From DTYU01 sp040757355 (lineage in GTDB: Bacteria; Bacillota; Desulfotomaculia; Desulfotomaculales; Ammonificaceae), in contig JBFLWY010000055.1 in assembly GCA_040757355.1 (NCBI GenBank), positions 1 through 12,816 on the forward strand: a stretch of DNA of 12,816 bases. Direction: 5' to 3'. The notes beneath the pieces are model-generated. The model did no database searches, was not told the origin of the DNA, and worked only from the letters and a program-made list of their open reading frames with translations. Of this stretch, positions 1 through 7,239 are shown piece after piece. Numbering within the stretch: the first letter of the stretch is position 1; each line of letters opens with the position of its first letter. The translations under genes were made by a program, and so were the position numbers.

Positions 1-2
1 AA

Positions 3-105
3 GAAGGTCTCTCCTCCAAAGCTCAAAAAGTCCTATTGAGTGCTGGGCATTTAAGCTCAATGAAGGTCTGTCCTTCAAAGGGCAAAAAGTCCATTGAGTG
101 CTGGG
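3..105. repeat. two tandem copies of a ~45-bp direct repeat
   Basis: Copy 1 spans about 3-47 and copy 2 about 62-105, a 59-bp period with a 14-bp spacer. Both read GAAGGTCT, a variable middle, CAAAAAGTCC, then ATTGAGTGCTGGG. They differ at a few bases, and copy 2 lacks one base after AAAAAGTCC. The array may continue beyond the left edge. On the minus strand it lies exactly where the C-terminal half of the toxin relic at 124-251 should be, so it probably marks an insertion or rearrangement point. I do not recognise the repeat family. Confidence 0.7.
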
Positions 106-123
106 TCGTGAACGACTCCCTCG

Positions 124-251
124 AAAACGCTCAAGCCAGTCCAGCATCCTGCCTATTGCGATATCAATATCTTTCCGGTCGAGTTTCTTAGCAGCCATTC
201 CTCAACCGGCCGGCGCCCTTTCGGGTCTTCGTAAAATACTACACCGTACAT
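124..251 (-). pseudogene. HigB/RelE-type toxin relic (Gp49-like family), frameshifted and 3'-truncated
   Basis: From the ATG at 251-249 the minus strand reads MYGVVFYEDPKGRRPVEEWL and then leaves the family pattern, stopping at a TAG at 153-155. A one-base shift around 190-193 restores a good match: LDRKDIDIAIGRMLDWLERF (ending at 124). Together these match the N-terminal half of phage-derived Gp49-like/HigB mRNA interferases: an FYED strand, the GR-PVEEW turn, then a K-rich helix and LDWLE-RF. After LERF the frame stays open to the window edge but runs into the direct repeats and no longer resembles the family, so the catalytic C-terminal sheet is missing. GGAG lies 11 bases before the ATG. 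No antitoxin gene is visible on this side; HigA would normally follow the toxin and so could lie beyond the left edge. A sequencing error could explain the frameshift, but not the missing C-terminus. Confidence 0.6.
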
Positions 252-277
252 TAGGTGCTTATCTCCGAATTAAAATT

Positions 278-283
278 ATTATA
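278..283 (-). promoter_or_regulatory. -10 box for the toxin relic
   Basis: The minus strand carries a perfect TATAAT about 27 bases before the relic's ATG, within a very AT-rich stretch (about 265-350) that contrasts with the GC-rich flanks. No good -35 box is seen 16-18 bases upstream. It lies downstream of the res stop codon, so the relic could be transcribed separately from the R-M operon. Confidence 0.4.
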
Positions 284-373
284 ACATTTTTGTTATTAAT
301 AATAGATAAATTCATAAAAATTTTTTACGGCAAAAGCTAATTGAACAGCCTTAAGTTTCCAGATACAACTTGA

Positions 374-3178
374 TTAAACCGAAATCCCCGCCAGTATCCC
401 CGCAATCTCGCCGGGATTCCGGGATACCGCCCGGCGCCAGCGGCCGAAGCCGCCGTGCGCGTTGACCGCGGTTACCCATTCATCCAAAAATCTGCGCTTT
501 GTTTTATCCTGTTCCGTATCCTGCCCCTTTGTTTCGAGAACGAGGAACTCCCCTGTCCTCAACCTGATAATGAAGTCCGGCCGGTATTTTCTTACGACTC
601 CTTCGTAGGTATAGAAAATTTCGAAGCCGAGGTGATCGTTTTTTACCCAGGCATCCACGTTTGGATTGCGGTCCAGTTCAAAGGCATCGCTGGCTTCCCA
701 CGTGCTGTCAAAAACACACAGGTTGATATGCGACTTCTTCGTATATTCGCAGGGTTTTGCGGTATACCAGGGCTGCATCTCTCCAGTTGAACGGATCGGC
801 CTTTCATTATCAAAAACCGGGACGACAGCCTCGGTGTTCTCGAAGCGTATAGCTTCCCAGATGTGCCGGACCACTTTCCGCATATTGAGCGTTATCAATA
901 TCCTTCGCTTTACATCATCCAGGTTGTAAACATCAGGGTAAATCTGAATTTTATCAGACCGGATGAAAACTTCAACCAGCCGGATCAGCCGGGCGAGCAG
1001 GTACTCCCTGCTACCCTTCCAGTTCGGTTTTATCTGGTCGAATATTTCCGCGGCCGTTTCAAAGGCAACCCTTTGCATCCGGTATTTGCGCCCCAATTCC
1101 GCAAGGTTGATCTCTGATATTTTTGTGATGTCGGGCTTGCCTTCGATGATGGGGGCAAGTTCGGCAAGTGTCGGCGTTTCATAAGTGTTTATTTCAAGAG
1201 TCTTCACGGTTTCCATGTTCAGTCTCAGATCGGCTCTATAAATATGGTCGATCCGCATGATATTCGGCCACCTGATCTCGTACCGTCGTTTTTCGGGAAC
1301 GGGTTCTATCCGGGTCTTCGGCGGCGGTGGTGGCGGCGGCGGCCCGTCCTGCGACTCATGGGGCAGAAACGTGAACGGGACGCCGAAAATGTTGACGTAT
1401 TCGGCGTCGAACTTTCCCGTCTTTGGATTGACTTCGTAGGAAGTCCTTCTCAGCCCCCGGCCAATGACCTGTTCACAGAGCAGTTGGCTTGAAAAGGCGC
1501 GCAGCCCCATAATGTGAGTGACCGTCTTTGCGTCCCACCCTTCCGAAAGCATTCCTACGGAAATAACTTTTTGAATCTGTTCCCCCGGTTTACCTACCTG
1601 TCCGACGGTGTTAACGGTCTGCCGGAGAAGTTCCGCCTGTTCTTTTTTAGAGAGTTTACGGGAAGGCTCGTCATTCAACTCTTCATCCTGTTCTTCACCG
1701 GCTGTGTTGCCGGCGAAGAAGGTAGTCTCCTCTTGGGCCTCCGCCATTTCAAGAACTTTCGAATCAATGTGGAGCGTGCGCTCGGGAACGCATAATTCGT
1801 CGATAAGTATCCTGCGGTGGTCAAAAGCGTACTTGATGCGGGCCGCAGTTTCGGTCCGGTTGGCCACAGAAATCATCACCGGCGGTGTCCGGAACCCCTG
1901 CTCCTTCCACTTTTCCGCCGTTTCCAGCCAGTCTTTTCCCAAAAGGTAATACCCGTTGATTATAAGATCAGGCAGCGGTTCATGTTCCTCCGCCCTGCGG
2001 TTCAGGTCGTCTTTGACCCATTCGTAGATATGGTAGAGCTTCGATTTGTAAGTCTTTGCGTCCGGCACCCCGTCGTCGCGGATCACCACCCGGGGCGTCT
2101 TGACGAGGCCGGACTCGATGGCGTCGTTCAGCCCGAAATCGCTGACGATCCAGCCGAACAGCGCTTCTTCAGAGCTTTTCTTGCCCGACGGAGCGAAGGG
2201 CGTGGCCGAAAAGTCGTAACACGTGACAATTCCGCGGGCTTTGTGAATCCGGTCCAGGCCGCCGATCCACCTGGTGGCCTCCTCGATCTCCTCCTTCTTC
2301 ACGCCCCTGACCTTGGACTCCGCGGGTATCCGCCAGGCGTGGTGCGCTTCGTCATTGATAACGACGATATTCCGTGCGTTGGCAAGTTCCCCCAGGACAT
2401 CACGCACGTATGCTTCATTGCTCTTTGCGCCGCGTTTGTCCACGCTTTTTTTCTTAGCAACCTGTTCCTCTGTTTCCCAGTTCAACGCGTGCCAGTTGCG
2501 GATAACGACCTTCCCTTGGCGGAGCCTGTCCAGAAGCCCGCCGGGAACAATCTTAAAATCCTCGTAATAGTTTCCGGTTCCTGCCGGTACGAGTACCTGC
2601 AGGCGGTTCCGAACCGTAAGGCCCGGCGCCACGACAAAGATATACTTGGAAAAACGGGAATCCTGCGGGTAGGTGACCTTGTTCAATACTTGCCAGGCGA
2701 TCAGCATCGCCATCACAATGGTTTTACCGGTACCGGTGGCCATTTTGGCGCAGAGACGCTTAAACGGCCCGCCGTCCGAAGGGATTTCAATACCGACCTT
2801 CTCCGCTGCCGGCGCTTCTGCAAGCCATATTAGCGTTTCGATGGCTTCCAACTGACAGAAGAAAAAGCGGCAGTACTCCCGTTCCTCCGGGTTGTGCCAG
2901 TACTCCAGCAGTCGTTTGGTGATACCGGTAGCGCCGGGATAGCCTGCCTTCCTCCACGCTTTGACACGCGGGCGGATCTGGTTCACCAAGGGTATCTCGA
3001 TAAAGACCCCCGGATCGTCGTACGTCTTTGATCTGTCCGATGCAATCACATACCCTGCCGGCCGCCGTCCTTCTTTGAGCGAAAACAAGCGGGTCTCCCG
3101 GTTGTAGCTCCAGTATTGCTTCGGCTCTTCATAAGGCGAGTTGATGATTAACTGATCTATTACTTTCTTCCCCATCAT
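374..3178 (-). CDS. res: Type III-like restriction enzyme subunit Res (DEAD/DEAH helicase plus PD-(D/E)XK nuclease)
   Basis: A 934-residue cytoplasmic ATP-dependent translocase/endonuclease that should work in complex with the Mod protein encoded just upstream. Helicase motifs appear in order: Walker A ATGTGKT (147-153), DEAH (276-279), SATPF (324-328), the motif V region SEGWDAK (545-551) and motif VI QVIGRGLRR (570-578). Eight consecutive prolines (613-620) separate the helicase from a C-terminal half. Near the end is a PD-(D/E)XK nuclease signature, PDF (D868) then ETK (E882, K884). All catalytic residues I looked for are present and the frame is complete. The start ATG lies inside the mod stop (ATGA, 3175-3178), so the two genes are translationally coupled; a second ATG follows immediately. 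I see no clear hairpin terminator after the stop. Confidence 0.9.
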   Translation of the reverse strand: MMGKKVIDQLIINSPYEEPKQYWSYNRETRLFSLKEGRRPAGYVIASDRSKTYDDPGVFIEIPLVNQIRPRVKAWRKAGYPGATGITKRLLEYWHNPEEREYCRFFFCQLEAIETLIWLAEAPAAEKVGIEIPSDGGPFKRLCAKMATGTGKTIVMAMLIAWQVLNKVTYPQDSRFSKYIFVVAPGLTVRNRLQVLVPAGTGNYYEDFKIVPGGLLDRLRQGKVVIRNWHALNWETEEQVAKKKSVDKRGAKSNEAYVRDVLGELANARNIVVINDEAHHAWRIPAESKVRGVKKEEIEEATRWIGGLDRIHKARGIVTCYDFSATPFAPSGKKSSEEALFGWIVSDFGLNDAIESGLVKTPRVVIRDDGVPDAKTYKSKLYHIYEWVKDDLNRRAEEHEPLPDLIINGYYLLGKDWLETAEKWKEQGFRTPPVMISVANRTETAARIKYAFDHRRILIDELCVPERTLHIDSKVLEMAEAQEETTFFAGNTAGEEQDEELNDEPSRKLSKKEQAELLRQTVNTVGQVGKPGEQIQKVISVGMLSEGWDAKTVTHIMGLRAFSSQLLCEQVIGRGLRRTSYEVNPKTGKFDAEYVNIFGVPFTFLPHESQDGPPPPPPPPKTRIEPVPEKRRYEIRWPNIMRIDHIYRADLRLNMETVKTLEINTYETPTLAELAPIIEGKPDITKISEINLAELGRKYRMQRVAFETAAEIFDQIKPNWKGSREYLLARLIRLVEVFIRSDKIQIYPDVYNLDDVKRRILITLNMRKVVRHIWEAIRFENTEAVVPVFDNERPIRSTGEMQPWYTAKPCEYTKKSHINLCVFDSTWEASDAFELDRNPNVDAWVKNDHLGFEIFYTYEGVVRKYRPDFIIRLRTGEFLVLETKGQDTEQDKTKRRFLDEWVTAVNAHGGFGRWRRAVSRNPGEIAGILAGISV

Positions 3179-6100
3179 TCAACCTCGATGATCTTAAGGC
3201 TTTCAATGCCGCGGTCGTCAACAATTTTCACCGCTATACGGCGGTTTTTACCCGCTTCAAAGGGCAGGGAGACTGTGCCCCGGTAAGCTTCAATAAGCTC
3301 TTGGTCAATCTCGGCCTTGAGGTTTTTCGCCAACCGGGACCAGCCGTCTTTCTCCCCGGCCATCGGGAAGAAAACCTGCCTGGGGAAGAGACTCCTGCCG
3401 TCATAATCCGTATCCAGCATCCACATGGCGATCCTCTCCGGGCCGCCGGACTCGATGGCGCCGGTCTTGGTGTTATAGTAATCGAATCCCAGAACCTCCA
3501 CTTGATAATAGTGGCGAGTGGTTAGTGGCGAGTGGATAGTGATTTTAGAAGCCCGTTCAACAATTTGTTTATCTCTTCGCAGTTGTTCAATAATTCTTCC
3601 GCATTTATCCTTTCCAAGAAGGTCAATTTCTCTGACAAAATCAGCAGCGTTTCCAATTCTGCCAGCGAACCCTTCGCCATCCCGAGGAACTGTTTGAACT
3701 CTCCCGTGCTGTTCCTTGACTGTCCCTCCGCTATATTTGCCGGAATCGAGACCGCAGCCCTTCTGATTTGCGATGTTAACCCATAGATCTCTTCTTTGGG
3801 AAATCGCTGCGTAAACTGATATATCTTTTGTACCAAGTCGATTGATTTCTGCCAAACTATCAAATCCCGATAACTTTTTACAGCACTCATAAGGCAAGAG
3901 CCCCCTGTTTGAACTGTCCACTAACCACTCTTCACTTACCACCCTCACATCCGGCTGGCCGATGAGCCAGAAGCTCTCGTTACTGGCACGTTTCTTTTTG
4001 AGATCATCGGTGAGAAGATCGGTGTTCATTTGCACTTTGAGCAGCGTTACGCCCGGCCAGTCGGTTTCGTCAATGTCCTTGGCCGCCTCCGGGTCAAACT
4101 GGAAGGCAGCGAAAATGATCAGCTTCGGTTTAGGTACAAGGGTTTGCGCCTCCTCGATGGCCAGAGCTACCTGCCGCTGCTCTAGCGGCCCGTGTTCGGG
4201 GCCGAAAGAAATCACGGCCCGCTGCGGAGACATGTACGCCGTCCGCGCTTCCCGCACCGAGTCGGCGCCCAGGTCGTTGGGCTTTGTCTCGGCGTCGGCG
4301 TGCAGCCAGCGCGTGCCGGCCAGCGGCTCAACACGTGAAAAAAGGATGTACTGGCCGTTCTTGGCGCGGATCCCGCATTTGAACAGTTCGTCCCGCCACT
4401 CCGCCTGCCGCAGCGTTTCCCCGGAGCGGGCGATTGAGTTGTCAGTGGTTAGTGGTAAGTGTTTAGTTGAAGCGGTCTCACTTCTTTCTTCATCCGCTCC
4501 TAACTCGCCACTATCCACTGTCCACTCGCCACTAGCTAATGGCAAAACCACCGGTGCAGGTACCGCTTCAACGGTGAAAGGACCCGTCACCCTTGCTTTG
4601 GAATTGTCCACAAAAGGCTGGTCATAGAGAGTTTCCACCGGCGCGTTCCGCCGGATGCTTTCGTTCATTTTGTCCTGCATCTGTTTCTTTAGCTTTTTGA
4701 AACGCTCCAAGGGTTCCTCGGCCGCGGCAGGCCATGAAGGATTAAAGTCAAATGGTACTTCCCATTCTTTTAGGGAAAGTTTTGCCGCCTTGTTGAAATC
4801 AGCCAGCGCTTTTTCTATTTCCGGATGGTATTTATCCCAGATGCGGTCAATTTCTTCGTTGTTGGCGATGGATTTCAGCGTGATGTGCGGCACCGTCTTA
4901 TATTTAAACCCGCTTCCGACACCTTCATCGGGGTGGGCAAGCTCATAGTAGTCGAAAACCGCCGTCATCAACCGCTGCTTGGCTAAAGCGATCGCTACCC
5001 GCGAGGTATCGCAAGTTATCCACCGCCTGCCCCACTGCTCGGCAACGTAGGCGGTCGTACCCGAACCGCAGGTAGGGTCAAAAACCAGGTCGCCGGGGTC
5101 GGTGGTCATGAGAAGGCAGCGGGCGACCACCTGCGACGAGGTTTGCACAACGTAATGCTTCTCCTGCTCACCCCAGGTGTCCTGCCAGGAGGTCGTCAAG
5201 ACTTTGCAGGGGAAATCGGTCGTGTGACGCTTGTACCTGACATCGGCTTTGAAGCCAATCAGCCTGTCTGCGGCCTTTAGCTTACGCAGGCCATCTCGTC
5301 CGGTAGCCCAATGCATGTTCGAGGGCGGGCAATAGACTTTGCCATCGAACTCGAAGTCGAAATTGAGCCCTTCAGAATAGCCTGGTCTGTACAGCCTTAC
5401 AGGCTCGAAATCCTCGGATGCTTCTTCCTGTGGAAGGAAAAGCTGTCTGTACTTTGCCTTTTCCCTATCTTTCCCGTACCAAATCACGTTATCGGTTACG
5501 TTATCTAGGAATCTGCCAGCGCGAACTCCAAACACGCGATAGGCAACGACCGCGATAAAATTCCCCGCCCCAAACACCTCGTCCATCAGCTCCCGGACGT
5601 GGTGCACATTCTCATCAGAAATCTGCACAAACACACTGCCGCTCTCAGTCAGCAGTTCCCGCACAAGCAACAGCCTGTCCCGTAAATAGGTCAGATACGA
5701 ATGAATCCCCAGTTCCCAGGTATCCCGGAAGGCCTTTATCATCTCGGGTTCCTGGGTCAGGTCCTCGTCCTTGCCGTCCTTTACGTCCCGCTTGTTCACA
5801 AAAGGCTGGAAGTTCGAACCGTACTTGATGCCGTAGGGCGGATCGATGTAAACCATCTGCACCTGCCCGGCCATTCCCTCTTTTTCTAGCAGCGAATTCA
5901 TCACCAGCAGGGAATCACCTGCTATAAGCCGGTTCGACCAGTTGTGTTTGTGCTTGTAAAACTCTATGGCCTCCCTTAACGGCGGATTTTCCTCCCTTGT
6001 GGCAAACAGGGACATTTGTTTAAAGGATTGACCGTTTTTCTTGCGGACCGCCTCAATTATCGTGCGGGGGTCAATCCGCTCGTGAACGTGAAGGGAAACC

Positions 6101-6423
6101 GTAGGGACCTCAAAAGAAGTGTGTTCCGCCTTGCCCGCCCAGTTCAGATAGGGCTCCTGCAGTCTTTTTAACTCCGCCAGCGCTGTTTTTGCCTCCTCAA
6201 GCGTCGCCGCTCCAAGTCCGCCGTCAATAATCTTCTCCACCCTGCTCCGCTGGCTGTCAAACTGCAACGCCGGGTCTATATGCGGATCATAGGCATATTT
6301 CCTCTTCCCGCTTTCCCTATCGGTTTCCGGCGTAACCAACCCCACCGGCGGGTTGTTAATCCGCTTCTTTCCCTTGTGGTCGTACTGTTCGATTGGTTTT
6401 TTACCTGACCCCTTGGCTTTCAC
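3175..6423 (-). CDS. mod: Type III-like R-M adenine DNA methyltransferase Mod, carrying two in-frame insertions
   Basis: A 1082-residue beta-class N6-adenine methyltransferase and specificity subunit: it protects host sites and directs Res. The catalytic DPPY is at residues 194-197, and the S-adenosylmethionine-binding FDPTCGSGT is at 448-456, in the beta-class order. A conserved-looking C-terminal region contains YQVEVLGFDYYN (about 973-984) and FPRQVFF. Translation starts at GTG, with GGAG 11 bases upstream; this gives the N-terminus MKAKGSGKKP. Two segments look foreign to the family: residues about 630-661 (4441-4535) and about 829-971 (3511-3939). Both are bounded by AGTGG-type 7-bp repeats, which translate to stretches such as SGEWTVDSGE and HSPLTTRH. 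Removing them leaves about 905 residues. The larger insert contains an IVP gene in another frame. Both preserve the reading frame, so Mod may still be made, though activity with about 175 extra residues is unproven. Confidence 0.9.
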   Translation of the reverse strand: MKAKGSGKKPIEQYDHKGKKRINNPPVGLVTPETDRESGKRKYAYDPHIDPALQFDSQRSRVEKIIDGGLGAATLEEAKTALAELKRLQEPYLNWAGKAEHTSFEVPTVSLHVHERIDPRTIIEAVRKKNGQSFKQMSLFATREENPPLREAIEFYKHKHNWSNRLIAGDSLLVMNSLLEKEGMAGQVQMVYIDPPYGIKYGSNFQPFVNKRDVKDGKDEDLTQEPEMIKAFRDTWELGIHSYLTYLRDRLLLVRELLTESGSVFVQISDENVHHVRELMDEVFGAGNFIAVVAYRVFGVRAGRFLDNVTDNVIWYGKDREKAKYRQLFLPQEEASEDFEPVRLYRPGYSEGLNFDFEFDGKVYCPPSNMHWATGRDGLRKLKAADRLIGFKADVRYKRHTTDFPCKVLTTSWQDTWGEQEKHYVVQTSSQVVARCLLMTTDPGDLVFDPTCGSGTTAYVAEQWGRRWITCDTSRVAIALAKQRLMTAVFDYYELAHPDEGVGSGFKYKTVPHITLKSIANNEEIDRIWDKYHPEIEKALADFNKAAKLSLKEWEVPFDFNPSWPAAAEEPLERFKKLKKQMQDKMNESIRRNAPVETLYDQPFVDNSKARVTGPFTVEAVPAPVVLPLASGEWTVDSGELGADEERSETASTKHLPLTTDNSIARSGETLRQAEWRDELFKCGIRAKNGQYILFSRVEPLAGTRWLHADAETKPNDLGADSVREARTAYMSPQRAVISFGPEHGPLEQRQVALAIEEAQTLVPKPKLIIFAAFQFDPEAAKDIDETDWPGVTLLKVQMNTDLLTDDLKKKRASNESFWLIGQPDVRVVSEEWLVDSSNRGLLPYECCKKLSGFDSLAEINRLGTKDISVYAAISQRRDLWVNIANQKGCGLDSGKYSGGTVKEQHGRVQTVPRDGEGFAGRIGNAADFVREIDLLGKDKCGRIIEQLRRDKQIVERASKITIHSPLTTRHYYQVEVLGFDYYNTKTGAIESGGPERIAMWMLDTDYDGRSLFPRQVFFPMAGEKDGWSRLAKNLKAEIDQELIEAYRGTVSLPFEAGKNRRIAVKIVDDRGIESLKIIEVE
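3509..3939 (-). mobile_element. IVP-bearing insertion inside mod, bounded by inverted 7-bp repeat arms
   Basis: The right arm on the plus strand is TAGTGGCGAGTGGT (3509-3522), repeated as TAGTGGCGAGTGGA (3523-3536), then TAGTG. The left arm (3912-3939), read on the minus strand, is made of the units TAAGTGA, AGAGTGG, TTAGTGG and ACAGTTC. The 13-mer GAGTGGTTAGTGG occurs at 3516-3528 on the plus strand and, inverted, at 3918-3930, so the arms could pair as a stem with the IVP gene in the loop. That is the layout of bacterial 23S rRNA intervening sequences. Sequence outside the arms reads smoothly as Mod. There is no transposase. A possible AAGTG duplication at the edges is too short to trust. 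Confidence 0.6.
3522..3890 (-). CDS. four-helix-bundle protein (23S rRNA intervening-sequence protein family), nested in mod
   Basis: A complete 122-residue protein beginning MSAVKSYRDLIVWQKSIDL, with the family core RRAAVSIPANIAEGQSR at about residues 43-59 followed by EFKQFLGMAKGSLAELETLL. Length and helical pattern fit the IVP/S23 family (PF05635), cytoplasmic four-helix bundles first found in 23S rRNA intervening sequences and related to the Avd protein of diversity-generating retroelements. Its cellular function is not firmly established. The gene lies wholly inside mod, on the same strand but in a different frame, so these 369 bases are open in two frames. The stop TAA lies within the inverted-repeat arm, giving the C-terminus STRH. 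A purine-rich AGGGGG sits about 10 bases before the ATG, so translation from the mod mRNA is plausible. Family assignment is confident; expression is inferred. Confidence 0.85.
   Translation of the reverse strand: MSAVKSYRDLIVWQKSIDLVQKIYQFTQRFPKEEIYGLTSQIRRAAVSIPANIAEGQSRNSTGEFKQFLGMAKGSLAELETLLILSEKLTFLERINAEELLNNCEEINKLLNGLLKSLSTRH
4441..4535. repeat. gene-less insertion in mod with the same 7-bp inverted arms
   Basis: The plus-strand left side reads CAGTGGT, TAGTGGT, AAGTGTT. The right side, read on the minus strand, has the units TAGTGGC, GAGTGGA, CAGTGGA, TAGTGGC. The arms are thus inverted relative to one another and use the same AGTGG core as the 3509-3939 insertion. The roughly 40-bp centre has no gene but contains a short AGCGG/CCGCT inverted pair. 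The segment adds about 32 residues to Mod in frame (SGEWTVDSGE and KHLPLTTDNS at the two ends), between VPAPVVLPL and IARSGETLRQ. It resembles a non-autonomous or emptied copy of the IVP-bearing insertion. Confidence 0.6.
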
Positions 6424-6888
6424 CGTTTATTCATCTCCGTATGACATTTCTCTTGATTGTATTCTGGAAGCTGCCTATCTTTGCATATATTCGACTAATT
6501 TTCCAATTCCCCTGCTAAATGCTAAAGGGCGACATTGGTGCTATTTAAACCCGTAAGCCGTGGTGCTCCCGCAGAAATTCACCGATAAACATGTAATGGA
6601 AGGAAGGGTAGAATGTGAGAATGGTACCGAGATTGGCTGTGCGCCGATTTGCAACGCCCACCCTGCCTACTCTTTGGGGGATTGTTACATTTATGGAATT
6701 GTTTGCAGGGAAAAGGCTTTTTATGGCGTAGTATTATCACCACAAGCACCGCCGGGCTGGCCTTCAGTACTCGGCAAGAGCCGCGTTGAATCTCCGAGTG
6801 ATAAGACACATCAAGATATAAGCTTTAGCGTGTTTGGATTGCCTGAGAATGCGAGAAAAACACCAAAAAGAAGGAGAAAAAAGAAACA
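6424..6888. other. long divergent intergenic region, no gene recognised
   Basis: These 465 bases separate the divergently transcribed mod (minus strand) and the DUF3467-like gene (plus strand), so promoters for both operons should lie here. I could not find a convincing -35/-10 pair with normal spacing on either strand. A 129-codon open frame from 6560 runs into the next gene out of frame, and its translation has no domain-like pattern, so I do not call it. No tRNA, CRISPR or clear terminator was seen. Confidence 0.5.
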
Positions 6889-7239
6889 ATGTCAAACCGA
6901 AATGAAGCAGCCGAAGCCAAGATCCAGCGCTTCGTTGTCACCGACTTAGCTGCCGCTCAAATCCAGTTTGTAGACTTGATAAACGCGAGTTGGGATACCG
7001 AGAGAATTGTGTTGACATTCATTCAAAAATCGCCTTTAAATTTGCCTCCTGGAGCGGAGCAAGACAAGATTGATGGCCGGGTAGTAACTCAAGTGGCCAT
7101 CACATGGCCACATTTGGTCAGGCTGAGAGATCTTTTTACCCGGATGATAGAATCGGAAGGCCAAAAAGTTCTCTGGTTAACAAATGAAGCTTTAGGTAAA
7201 GATGAGGAAAGTGAGGTCGAAGAAAAAAGTGAGAAATGA
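6889..7239 (+). CDS. small DUF3467-like protein
   Basis: A 116-residue soluble protein beginning MSNRNEAAEAKIQRFVVTD. The body (residues about 15-92: QIQFVDLINASWDTERIVLTF, then VVTQVAITWPHLVRLRDLF) resembles the short DUF3467 family, in which an early strand contains a functionless-looking but conserved LDF/LTF segment and a helix follows 'A-I/M-W/S-P-H'. The C-terminal tail is highly charged (DEESEVEEKSEK). AGGAG lies 12 bases before the ATG. It is the first gene of a plus-strand run leading into hicB-hicA; its end overlaps the start of the next open frame by about 11 bases if that frame begins at the GTG at 7229. No molecular function is known for the family and none is proposed. The family call is tentative. 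Confidence 0.55.
   Translation: MSNRNEAAEAKIQRFVVTDLAAAQIQFVDLINASWDTERIVLTFIQKSPLNLPPGAEQDKIDGRVVTQVAITWPHLVRLRDLFTRMIESEGQKVLWLTNEALGKDEESEVEEKSEK

Noticed and set aside
3..105. Possible CRISPR array
   Set aside because: Only two repeats of about 45 bp with a 14-bp spacer and no cas genes; spacer too short and repeats imperfect.
1320..1350. Proline-codon tract in res as a phase-variation site
   Set aside because: The tract mixes CCG and CCA codons and is not a pure mono- or dinucleotide run; slippage in threes would only change proline number. It is probably just a linker.
1817..2833. 338-codon plus-strand open frame opposite res
   Set aside because: It is antisense to well-conserved helicase motifs of Res and its translation has no family signature; an effect of GC-rich codon use.
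3509..3939. Diversity-generating retroelement, because Avd belongs to the IVP-like fold
   Set aside because: No reverse transcriptase, template repeat or variable repeat is present in the window; the protein fits the IVP family better by context of inverted arms.
6560..6949. 129-codon plus-strand open frame
   Set aside because: It ends out of frame inside the DUF3467-like gene, has no ribosome-binding site worth noting and no domain-like pattern.
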